Part shown: one piece after another, positions 40,013 through 47,809 of the stretch
How positions within the stretch are numbered: position 1 is the first letter of the stretch
Layout: each line of letters begins with the position of its first letter
NCBI GenBank assembly: GCA_003641645.1
Contig: QNAZ01000001.1
Coordinates: 1-47,809, forward strand
DNA: 47,809 nucleotides
Origin: Thermodesulfobacteriota bacterium
GTDB lineage: Bacteria; Desulfobacterota; Thermodesulfobacteria; Thermodesulfobacteriales; Thermodesulfobacteriaceae
Reading direction: 5' to 3'
Translations under genes and position numbers: made by a program
Notes under the pieces: model-generated
Databases searched by the model: none
Told to the model about the DNA's origin: nothing
What the model saw: the letters and a program-made list of their open reading frames with translations, nothing else

Positions 40013-42374
40013 TATATTCTCCATCAGCAGTTCCAACTGTTAGACTTAAGCTATCAGAATAATACCCATTCCATTTAGCTCTTACAGATAAAGTAAAGCT
40101 ATTTGAGTTATCAATTGTAAAATGGCAGGTATCATATAAGGTCTCATCCCCACTATCGATATTCACTGCAATTTGTCCTTCATATTCAAATGGATATGTA
40201 TCAGTATAACTATCAGGACTTACTTTGCCTGCTCCTGTTAAGTAAACTTTTGTTATTGGAAATACATCTATTTTTACTATACTTCCACTTCTTACTGCTT
40301 TAATTCTTTCTGGTTTCAATGGTTTCCTTGCCTTTAATGTAGGATTGATTTCAATTGCAGTAGCATCTTCTAAACTTCCAATCCTATCTGCAAAAACTGG
40401 AACTATTTTCATGTAAAAAGTAGAAGTGTAATTTAACTGTATTACATTATCTGCAATTTCCGTAATAAAAGCTTCGGCATTGGCATTATGACTTGCTTTA
40501 CCAGACCAATGTATTCCTCTTATAATTCCAGTTATATGATAATCGGTATCACCATAAGGGTCATAATTTTGAAATGCCATTATTTCGTCATCTATTATCA
40601 AAACTCTTGGTTCTATAAACAATCTATCTCTTGATATATTATCATAAACTTTAAATTCCTTATAAGGTCTAAATATTACTCCTACTTCATCATCTATATC
40701 ATAAGTTGTATCTGGATAATCATTAACAATAGTTCCTGCTGTTGCAAATGTCTTAAAAGTTCCTTGATACTTATAATCTGTTCCATCAGTACTTACATAA
40801 ACAGCAAATCCTGTTTCATATCCTTTTTCTTTGCTAACACAAATCAAATAAGCTGGATTAGTTTTATAAGTTTCTGTATATTCTAACTCCACTATCTTTA
40901 TTTTTGTAAAAGGAGTTAAATCATAAGTGGGAGTAATCCAATGAGTTCCACCAGTATCAAGATAATGTTCATCAAATATTACATCTGTATGTTGTAACAA
41001 TGTCATTTCAACTTCATTGCTATCAATTTTTGGTTCACTAATACTGACAATTCTAAAATCTCCTTTTATTCCAATTTCAGTATTTTCTATTGTTATAACA
41101 TCTCCGATATTGTAGTAGGAATATTTTAATGGAACAGTAATATTCAATGCAATTCTTGGATAGCTCTCTCTTTTCATTACATCAAAAAGTCTTTTTAAAG
41201 CAATACTTCTTTGAGAAAATGCTGTCAAATCATAAGTCTTCTGAATATCTTTACCAGCAAGAAGCTTTGCAGCAGGATTTTCTACTACCAAAGTTCTTAC
41301 TACTCCATTTTCTACAAAATTCGCTTGAAACTCATTAGGAACAGTATTCCAGCTTGGTTTACTAAATTGAAAAGAAATAAAATCGTCTTTTATTGTTCCA
41401 ACTGAAGTATCACTTTTCTTTAAAACTCTTATTGTAATTTTTCCATTATCATCATATTCCAATTGAGCATCTACCATATCACAAATTTCCTGAACAACTT
41501 CTCTTAACTCTCTTGTAGAAGAAATAACATAACTAATTCCTATTTTCTGATTGTAAAAATATTCTGCTGCTTCTGAAAATGAAGTAGAATTAATATAAGT
41601 TACATCTAATTTTCCCCAATTAACCAATAAGTCATATATTACTGCTGCTGGATTATTTCCATAATAAACTCCATCAACTTCTATATCTTCATAAGGTAAT
41701 CCTGTTTCTAATATTCTTCTAACCCAGAAATATATAGTAGGAACATAAGTTCTATTTAGTCCTATATGCATTTTCTTGAAAAAGATATGAGCAACTCCAG
41801 GAAGTCTGCTTGCATATTGTAAATCTGAATTATCTGAAGTAGTTGGATAATCTTCAGTTGTCCCATCATTAAATATTAGATAAGAAACATATACTTTATT
41901 ATTTGGAATATCACTAACAACTCCTACTGCAATAGAAAAAGGATATTCTTCTTCACCAATAGTTTTGCTTTCATCATTATCAATAAAAATCTTTTCTAAA
42001 GCAATCTTTCCCATACAGATTGCTTGCCAAATATCTAAATAATAGTGATAGCCAACGGTAACTTCTTCACTACCTCCACCTTTTCCACCTTCTACTTTTT
42101 CTGTTTCTTCTTCAGTTACTAAGCCTCCATAGTAGATAATATTTCCTGGAATTTTTACTCTACCATAAACAATTGGAATAGGTTGCCCTTCATTTGCTTG
42201 AGAAATAGAAAAATCAGATAAAGAAGCAGGTTTCATTTCCAATCCTTTAGGTTTAGGTCTATATAGATAAGCCAAATAAGATAATCCTGCCATTACAATA
42301 GCAGCAAGAATAGACCCAGTAAAATACCAAGTTAAAGCTCCAGTCATTAATACTCCTAAAAGCCAGCCAGCCAT
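40002..42374 (-). CDS. tail tip protein (GTA gp15 / J-like)
   Basis: The 790-residue protein has a hydrophobic N-terminal segment (about 5-42). P-I-P-I-V-Y-G-R-V-K-I-P-G-N follows, the usual start of the GTA gp15/J-like tip protein, and then large beta-rich domains. It forms the distal tail hub and fibre attachment site. It is the last gene of the minus-strand tail module before the cassette, and the NlpC/P60 gene lies two bases upstream. Confidence 0.8.
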   Translation of the reverse strand: MAGWLLGVLMTGALTWYFTGSILAAIVMAGLSYLAYLYRPKPKGLEMKPASLSDFSISQANEGQPIPIVYGRVKIPGNIIYYGGLVTEEETEKVEGGKGGGSEEVTVGYHYYLDIWQAICMGKIALEKIFIDNDESKTIGEEEYPFSIAVGVVSDIPNNKVYVSYLIFNDGTTEDYPTTSDNSDLQYASRLPGVAHIFFKKMHIGLNRTYVPTIYFWVRRILETGLPYEDIEVDGVYYGNNPAAVIYDLLVNWGKLDVTYINSTSFSEAAEYFYNQKIGISYVISSTRELREVVQEICDMVDAQLEYDDNGKITIRVLKKSDTSVGTIKDDFISFQFSKPSWNTVPNEFQANFVENGVVRTLVVENPAAKLLAGKDIQKTYDLTAFSQRSIALKRLFDVMKRESYPRIALNITVPLKYSYYNIGDVITIENTEIGIKGDFRIVSISEPKIDSNEVEMTLLQHTDVIFDEHYLDTGGTHWITPTYDLTPFTKIKIVELEYTETYKTNPAYLICVSKEKGYETGFAVYVSTDGTDYKYQGTFKTFATAGTIVNDYPDTTYDIDDEVGVIFRPYKEFKVYDNISRDRLFIEPRVLIIDDEIMAFQNYDPYGDTDYHITGIIRGIHWSGKASHNANAEAFITEIADNVIQLNYTSTFYMKIVPVFADRIGSLEDATAIEINPTLKARKPLKPERIKAVRSGSIVKIDVFPITKVYLTGAGKVSPDSYTDTYPFEYEGQIAVNIDSGDETLYDTCHFTIDNSNSFTLSVRAKWNGYYSDSLSLTVGTADGEYIAN

Positions 42375-42376
42375 TT

Positions 42377-42868
42377 TTACTTTCCTTTCTTAACCAATCT
42401 AATAACCAACCTTAAATGCCTTTTCCAATAATTAGTTAGCTTTTCTATGCAAACTCCCCTTTTAGGAGTAGAATGTATAAATTCATCATTTCCTAAATAA
42501 ATTCCAGAATGGTTTATAATTCCTTTCTTATTTAGTAGAGAAAATCCTAAATAGTCTCCTTCTAATAAATTTTCTTTATTGAAATCTATTTCCTGAAAAT
42601 CAAATCCATTCTTTAATAACTTTCTATGTTTTTCTACATAATCCAAAATAATCTGTTTATCTGTATGAAGCCACCAGTCTTTAGGATAATAATCATAATT
42701 CAAATCTTTCAATATTCCCAAATTCACTAAGGTTTTACCTATAAACATATTGCAATCAACCCCTCTGCCTTTGACAGTTCCCATGTGCTTATAGGGAGTT
42801 TGTATCCATGATAGAAGTTCTTCTTTTGCTCTTTTCCAATTTTCCTTATTCTCAAAATAATAAATCAT
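42377..42868 (-). CDS. NlpC/P60 family tail hydrolase
   Basis: The 163-residue protein has the catalytic Cys in G-V-D-C-N-M-F and His in I-N-H-S-G-I-Y-L-G, with a further F-I-H-S. Y-K-H-M-G near the N-terminus is typical of GTA gp14-like hydrolases. It would cut peptidoglycan locally during DNA entry. It lies between the tip gene and the gp13-like gene, the common order. Confidence 0.82.
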   Translation of the reverse strand: MIYYFENKENWKRAKEELLSWIQTPYKHMGTVKGRGVDCNMFIGKTLVNLGILKDLNYDYYPKDWWLHTDKQIILDYVEKHRKLLKNGFDFQEIDFNKENLLEGDYLGFSLLNKKGIINHSGIYLGNDEFIHSTPKRGVCIEKLTNYWKRHLRLVIRLVKKGK

Positions 42869-42871
42869 TCT

Positions 42872-43666
42872 TTAGATTCCCCAAATTGTCGGATTCTTAC
42901 TTGGTATGTATGGAAAACCTAAAAAGTTTTTCAAATTATTAAATCTGTTTTTGCAAGTTTGAGGAGTCTTATCACAACCAGGATAAACTGTTACAACTTT
43001 TCCATCAACATCTTGGTCAAATGGAGCATGCAAATATATTAAATTGTTAGCTTTATCATGTTTTGTTATCATTCTATATTCTTTATTATATTCAACATAA
43101 CCATAAGTAAAGTAATCTTCTTCATAATCCCCAAAAGTAGAAGATTGCAATGCAGAACCATTATTTACAACAGCTACAGTAGTTTCTACTTTGTATTCTC
43201 CTCTATTTAATCCACATCTGCTATCAAATAAAGTGTTATTACAATAAGAAGAATAAACTAAAGGAGGGACTATTGCTTTATTTAAGCTTAATATGTCAAC
43301 TGCTCTAAAAGTTAGAGTTCTATTACTAACTCCAACAATTTCTCCTTCTCCAACAAATATTACTTTTCCAACATCTTTTTCTATAAAATATCTTGTAATC
43401 TTAACTTTTATTCTCGGAATGTTATAGTTCAGAAATTGGAATGTAACATTTTCTTTTGTTGCAAATGAAATAGTAACAACCTTCTCTTCTCCTTTTTCCT
43501 TTGTTATTTCAGTTCTTTCCATTACACAAGGAGTATAAGTATTTGTAGCATAAGTAATCTCTTGTGGATATGGAGTTAAATATAAAGTAAAATCAGGAAA
43601 TATAATATCATATAATTCTGCAAAAACTGAAAGCTGTGTTTGTTTTACTTCATCTTGGTAAGCCAT
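42872..43666 (-). CDS. tail protein, GTA gp13 / BR0599-like
   Basis: The 264-residue protein shows the family pattern of an N-terminal beta domain, then C-N-N-T-L-F-D-S-R-C-G, and a C-terminal G-C-D-K-T-P-Q-T-C-K-N-R-F. L-G-F-P-Y-I-P follows, matching the conserved end of DUF2163/BR0599 proteins. It is probably a hub or tip component. Its position before the NlpC/P60 gene agrees. Confidence 0.75.
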   Translation of the reverse strand: MAYQDEVKQTQLSVFAELYDIIFPDFTLYLTPYPQEITYATNTYTPCVMERTEITKEKGEEKVVTISFATKENVTFQFLNYNIPRIKVKITRYFIEKDVGKVIFVGEGEIVGVSNRTLTFRAVDILSLNKAIVPPLVYSSYCNNTLFDSRCGLNRGEYKVETTVAVVNNGSALQSSTFGDYEEDYFTYGYVEYNKEYRMITKHDKANNLIYLHAPFDQDVDGKVVTVYPGCDKTPQTCKNRFNNLKNFLGFPYIPSKNPTIWGI

Positions 43667-43668
43667 AA

Positions 43669-44331
43669 TTAAGTTCCTTCTATTTCTTTATATTCTGAAG
43701 GTAATTCTAAAAAGTTACAGGAAACTTTTACATGTAATTCATTAGTTCTTGCAAAGAAACATTGCAATTCTATTCCAGTTTCACCAAATCTTACAAGCAG
43801 AACTCTTCCAAATATAGTAACTTCTTGCGGATATATCTTTCTATTAACTACATTATCAAAATATAAAGTTTCAATTTTGTTTTCTGTATTAACTACAATA
43901 TCTGTTATCTTTCTGACAATTAGCTCACTTTCAGATAAATCTCCTTTATAAATAAATAGAAATATTCTTAAATGTTCATCATTTCTTAAGGCTAAATTTG
44001 TGGAATATATTTTTGCTTCAGAAGAACTTTTTTCTATTGGCTCTACCAATTTGAATTCATTAAACCAGCAAGGTATCCAGAATCTTTTCAATGCTCCTTT
44101 TCTATCATACCAAAAATCTATAAAATCATTTAATTCTTTTCTATTAGTAAAAGTAAAGCTACAGGAAATTCTTCTTCTGCCCTTATCTTCAAATGGATAA
44201 ATAGCAGTAGGAGTTCCTGCAAATGAGAGAACTAATCCTTGTGGCAATATTTCTACAGTATAATCATCAAAATTAGGAATAAGAGTTAATATAGTACTTT
44301 CAGTTCCTAATCCAGTAATATCAGTAATCAT
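43669..44331 (-). CDS. tail protein, GTA gp12 / DUF2460-like, tentative
   Basis: The 220-residue protein has S-F-T-F-T-N-R-K-E-L-N-D-F-I-D-F-W-Y and W-I-P-C-W-F-N-E-F, a pattern of distal-tail-type proteins next to the gp13-like gene. The assignment is mainly by position and general pattern. It overlaps the upstream structural gene by four bases. Confidence 0.6.
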   Translation of the reverse strand: MITDITGLGTESTILTLIPNFDDYTVEILPQGLVLSFAGTPTAIYPFEDKGRRRISCSFTFTNRKELNDFIDFWYDRKGALKRFWIPCWFNEFKLVEPIEKSSSEAKIYSTNLALRNDEHLRIFLFIYKGDLSESELIVRKITDIVVNTENKIETLYFDNVVNRKIYPQEVTIFGRVLLVRFGETGIELQCFFARTNELHVKVSCNFLELPSEYKEIEGT

Positions 44332-45377
44332 AGGTTAGCATAAATTTCTTGTAATTCTAAATTTACTTCTCCATATTTTCCTTTTATAAATTTTGGATTT
44401 ATTGAAACTATTTTACATAAAATCATTGGAAATACAAGAGTAGATTTTTTCTTAAATGAGAATGAAATAGATTCACTTAAAGTTATTTTCTTATTTGTAG
44501 CATCTACTGAAGTAACTTCTTCAGCAGTAAAATTTTGTTGCTCTTTATCGTAAATAAATATATACTTACACCTAAAGATTTCTCTGTAATTAGTGAAATC
44601 TTCATTGACATGAAATTCAGATAGATACTGTAAATCATCTTCAACTGGAGTTAATGGTTCTATACAATAAGGAACTCCTACAATCATCCCACCAGTTAGT
44701 TCAAATAAGTTCATTAATGAAGTTTTGCCTAAAATATCTATAAAAAATCTTCCAGTAAAATTTTTCTTTTCTCTATCTACTAATACTTTTCTCTGTTCTT
44801 CATTAAACATATTACTGCTTATAACAACTGGAATTTCATACCTTATTGAAAGTTCTCCAGAAATGTATTCATATAAAGGTAATAAAATTATTCTTAAACC
44901 TCTTACTGTAAGTTTCAAATGAGAATAATCTCCAGTATCATCTGTTTCAATATCAAAGTAACCATCAACAGTTGCACTTCCTTCTTTCTTAACTTCTACA
45001 AGAAAGTTTTCATAGTATAATGGTTTGTAGCTTTTATTAGTTATATCTTCAATATTGACATTATTTAAGTTGACATTTGTAATATCTTTAACTGTAATGG
45101 TTCTAAAGAAATAAGTATTCCAAAACATTACACTATAAGTTAAGTCTCTTGTAATCATTTTACAATCAATATAATTTGGGTAAATCCAAACTTGATTATA
45201 GAAAAGGTTTAAATCCAAAGAATTAAAAGCATAGTAAACTCCACTTAAGCTTTTAGTTAATGGAGCAAAATCATAATTGATAGTTGTATTTTCATTAAAT
45301 TCATTATAATCACTATAAGTAGTAGCAGTCTGTCCAGTCCAAACTGTATCTGCAAATAGGTAAGAATATGTTAACAT
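44328..45377 (-). CDS. tail structural protein, unknown family
   Basis: The 349-residue protein is predicted beta-rich, with a C-terminal segment (S-I-N-P-K-F-I-K-G-K-Y-G-E-V) like other tail hub proteins. No family was named. It lies in the tail module between the gp12-like gene and other structural genes, and its start follows the upstream stop by one base. Confidence 0.5.
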   Translation of the reverse strand: MLTYSYLFADTVWTGQTATTYSDYNEFNENTTINYDFAPLTKSLSGVYYAFNSLDLNLFYNQVWIYPNYIDCKMITRDLTYSVMFWNTYFFRTITVKDITNVNLNNVNIEDITNKSYKPLYYENFLVEVKKEGSATVDGYFDIETDDTGDYSHLKLTVRGLRIILLPLYEYISGELSIRYEIPVVISSNMFNEEQRKVLVDREKKNFTGRFFIDILGKTSLMNLFELTGGMIVGVPYCIEPLTPVEDDLQYLSEFHVNEDFTNYREIFRCKYIFIYDKEQQNFTAEEVTSVDATNKKITLSESISFSFKKKSTLVFPMILCKIVSINPKFIKGKYGEVNLELQEIYANL

Positions 45378-45378
45378 T

Positions 45379-46356
45379 TTATAAGTTTCCTACTTCAAAC
45401 GCTATTCCAAACTCATTAGCAAAATCTGCAACTACTAAAGGATAAATCTTAAACTTTCTTGTATTATAAGTTAAAGTTTTGTTATACCATTCAATTCCTT
45501 TATATTTGCAAAGATAAAAAGGAGTTTCTGCAATTGGTTGAATATAAGTAACACTATCTTGTTCATATTTATGATAAACAATTAAAGTCCTTAAATACAA
45601 CCTACCAAATTGATAAGGTTGAGCAGGTAATCCAGGAAGTTTATTTGTTACATCATAACAAGAATAAGATTGATCAGGGTTTCCATAATTATCCTCATTA
45701 TAGAAAATGTATCTATAATGTAATCCATAAAAAGTTTTATAGCTATTATTATAATTTCCTGAATCTGGTTCTATAGTTTCTGGGCAACAAGAAGTATCCT
45801 TATAGTAAACCTTAAGTTGATTGCTTGGAGCACATCCAAAAAAAACATTTCCTCCTGGATAGTGATTACTATAAGAAGGAACTACCCAAAGAAAATTTCC
45901 CTGTTGATTCTCATTTGGAATTTCTAACTGTCCAAACATATAAAAAACACAATGAGAATAATCAGGTTGATGGTAAGTATATCCTTCTAATATTAATACA
46001 CAAAATTGACTATTTACTATGCAATAACTATTGGTAACTACAAAATAAGAAGCATCAGCAGACCCTTGATAGGATAATGTAGGACTATACCAAGTTCCTG
46101 TATCAACTCCAGTATTTGCATCTACTTTATAAGGATGGTAATGATCATAATTTTCACTAAGATTTTGATAATTAGGGGCTTTGTATATTGTATAATAACA
46201 CTGGGTATCAGTTACATGAAAAGCTAATTTTCCTTCAGAAGAAATTTTATCATAATCTATTGTCCACCCATTTTCAGATAATTTATCTTTTAAATTATAT
46301 AGAACATCATCTATATTACTTGTTCCAAAAGCATAATAATTAAAAACCATACTCAT
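45379..46356 (-). CDS. virion structural protein, unknown family (325 residues)
   Basis: The protein is Tyr/Asn/Ser-rich with few charged residues, typical of beta-rich virion proteins. N-L-K-D-K-L-S-E-N-G-W-T-I-D near the N-terminus recurs in some phage structural proteins. An AAGGAG site precedes the ATG. No specific family was recognised. Confidence 0.5.
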   Translation of the reverse strand: MSMVFNYYAFGTSNIDDVLYNLKDKLSENGWTIDYDKISSEGKLAFHVTDTQCYYTIYKAPNYQNLSENYDHYHPYKVDANTGVDTGTWYSPTLSYQGSADASYFVVTNSYCIVNSQFCVLILEGYTYHQPDYSHCVFYMFGQLEIPNENQQGNFLWVVPSYSNHYPGGNVFFGCAPSNQLKVYYKDTSCCPETIEPDSGNYNNSYKTFYGLHYRYIFYNEDNYGNPDQSYSCYDVTNKLPGLPAQPYQFGRLYLRTLIVYHKYEQDSVTYIQPIAETPFYLCKYKGIEWYNKTLTYNTRKFKIYPLVVADFANEFGIAFEVGNL

Positions 46357-46374
46357 AATCTCAACTCCTTTTTC

Positions 46375-47460
46375 TTATTCTTCTAAAATTGCATGCCAAT
46401 ATCTCCAATCATTTCTATAAACATCAGGAAATACTATATAACTATTCCCTTCTGTATCAGTAATAGTTGTTTCACTTGTAAAATCACTTGCGGGAACATA
46501 GTAAAGCCCTTGATAAGCTCCAACTGAGTAATCCCAAGAAGGAGAAACAATAATAGGATAAAAGAACTTGGGAAACCCAGAAGGATAATTAATTTGGGTT
46601 GAACTATCTAAATGCATTTTAGGTTGAACATAATAACAAGCATATTCATCTTTTACATTCCAAGTAGCAGTATCATCAAAATAAGCATAGCCTCTATGCA
46701 ATGGAAAATATGCTTTATCTTGTTCATCATGCCACCAAGCTTCACTATAATCATATTTACATCTATGAGAAGCAGTCAAAACTAAAGGATATTTATATTC
46801 GTCAGGCAAACATAATCTCAAAGTTAGTCCTGCATATCCAATACTATAAAAACCTTCACTTTCAACTACAATAATAACTCTTCTTTGATTAGAAAATATC
46901 CATAAATTATTGGGATTATTCCAAAATGAAATAGCAAAATTAGTATCTTCTTCTAAAGTTAAATTTCCACTATCATCAATAGAATAAGCAGCTCCTAATC
47001 TTATATGTGCTTCTGTTTCCTGTTCATAAATTTGAAATTTCATCTTTACTACTACTTCTTCTGAACCATCAGTATTATACAATACATATTCAGCTCTTTT
47101 GAATTTGTAAGAATAATCTACAGTATCTCCAGGAGAAACAGAACCAGAAGAAAAAGTAACTATTCCTAATTCTTTATCTAATGTATAATCAACTCCTTCT
47201 GTTAAAACAGTTGAACCTAAAGTAAAAGTAGCTTCTTCGACACTTATAGTAGGTAAGTAAACAGGAGAATAAGAACTATCAATTGTTATACTTCCACTAT
47301 AGTTTTTATATTGAACATTCTTTGGATCATCTTCATTTACAGTATATCTTTTTATTTGCCAATCCTTTCCAGCAGTAGAGCTATCTTCACAAATAAATCT
47401 AATTATTTTTGTCCAAGTTTCATAAATATCATTACAAGCTGTTTTTGATAAGTAAGCCAT
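46375..47460 (-). CDS. virion structural protein, unknown family (361 residues)
   Basis: The protein is beta-rich and aromatic. One segment near residues 75-120 reads T-F-T-L-G-S-T-V-L-T-E-G-V-D-Y-T-L-D, the pattern of small beta domains in tail proteins. Later F-Y-S-I-G-Y-A-G-L-T-L-R appears. It lies directly downstream of the tape measure gene and has an AAGGAG site. It is likely part of the tail tip, but this is inferred from position. Confidence 0.5.
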   Translation of the reverse strand: MAYLSKTACNDIYETWTKIIRFICEDSSTAGKDWQIKRYTVNEDDPKNVQYKNYSGSITIDSSYSPVYLPTISVEEATFTLGSTVLTEGVDYTLDKELGIVTFSSGSVSPGDTVDYSYKFKRAEYVLYNTDGSEEVVVKMKFQIYEQETEAHIRLGAAYSIDDSGNLTLEEDTNFAISFWNNPNNLWIFSNQRRVIIVVESEGFYSIGYAGLTLRLCLPDEYKYPLVLTASHRCKYDYSEAWWHDEQDKAYFPLHRGYAYFDDTATWNVKDEYACYYVQPKMHLDSSTQINYPSGFPKFFYPIIVSPSWDYSVGAYQGLYYVPASDFTSETTITDTEGNSYIVFPDVYRNDWRYWHAILEE

Positions 47461-47471
47461 ATCTTACTCCT

Positions 47472-47809
47472 TTATCTACTTAACAAAATTTTTCTAACTT
47501 TACTTGCTTGATTTGATATTACATTCAATACCATTTTTTGTCCTACTGGAGTTGCTAAATATTCTCCTACTAATTTTGGATCAAGAACATTTACTATTTG
47601 TATTGGTTGAGAAGTTATTTTTTCTTGTCCTATTATTTCAACTGGAATTGCTTTTCCATTTGGTAATGGGACTACTGCTTCTGGTTTTCCTTCTCCTATT
47701 AATCCTAATGTAGGCTTTTCTACAATTCCACCATAAGCAAATTGCTTTAAAGGGATAAAGTTTCCTGGTAATATTCCACCTTTAGCTGCTGTAATTCCAA
47801 ATAATTGTC
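47472..47809 (-). CDS. tail tape measure protein (C-terminus only; runs off right edge)
   Basis: The minus-strand frame enters at the right edge and stops at 47472. It contains G-G-I-V-E-K-P-T-L-G-L-I-G-E-G-K-P-E-A-V, the characteristic C-terminal repeat-like signature of tape measure proteins, followed by a conserved tail ending in Arg. It sets tail length and guides DNA entry. The N-terminus lies outside the window. Confidence 0.85.
   Translation of the reverse strand, partial: QLFGITAAKGGILPGNFIPLKQFAYGGIVEKPTLGLIGEGKPEAVVPLPNGKAIPVEIIGQEKITSQPIQIVNVLDPKLVGEYLATPVGQKMVLNVISNQASKVRKILLSR

Noticed and set aside
1..47809. tRNA genes
   Set aside because: No cloverleaf-like sequence with a T-loop consensus was noticed by eye on either strand. 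A dedicated tRNA search was not possible here.

Overview
The window looks like about 48 kb of an AT-rich tailed dsDNA bacteriophage (or prophage) with siphovirus-type tail genes. It is not a bacterial chromosome: nearly every gene is short, densely packed and co-oriented in long blocks, with lysis, tail and replication modules and no metabolic or ribosomal genes. The tail-tip genes resemble the gene-transfer-agent set of diderm hosts, and the lysis genes include a membrane-anchored transglycosylase and membrane/coiled-coil proteins. A diderm host is therefore likely, but this is inference. Lys/Glu/Ile-rich proteins, almost exclusive AGA arginine codons, an anaerobic ribonucleotide reductase and ThyX fit an anaerobic and perhaps thermophilic host; the species cannot be named from the sequence.

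Layout. 1-3861: an amidinotransferase/DDAH-like gene running off the left edge, divergent from a metallophosphoesterase that carries two inteins. 3867-20489 (minus strand): nucleic-acid genes, namely a DNA methyltransferase, Toprim primase, ThyX, possible AEP primase, RuvC-like resolvase, UvsX/RecA-like recombinase, gp32-like SSB, possible UvsY, an HUH Rep-like protein, and many small unknown genes. These are served by four near-identical sigma70-type promoters, three of which predict almost leaderless mRNAs. 20574-29763 (plus strand): small early genes, a widespread phage protein of unknown function, a UDG-PolA fusion polymerase, a strong terminator, then nrdG and nrdD with a third intein. 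Two non-coding stretches of about 600 bases with opposite strand asymmetry flank this block's first genes. 29985-47809 (minus strand): lysis genes, tail fibre, a GIY-YIG homing endonuclease, a five-gene glycosyltransferase/sulfotransferase cassette, tail-tip genes, structural proteins, and the C-terminus of the tape measure protein at the right edge.

How it works together. PolA, SSB, UvsX, the possible UvsY, RuvC and the primase form a T4-like replication-recombination set. NrdDG and ThyX supply dNTPs. The decoration cassette probably modifies glycans on the virion or the host. The most unusual signal is a repeated non-coding element, core GATAAGAATTT, found in front of the accessory genes (amidinotransferase, metallophosphoesterase, nrdG leader, homing endonuclease, decoration cassette). 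It behaves like a phage-specific promoter or control site. Two extended 36-base copies flank the decoration cassette exactly.
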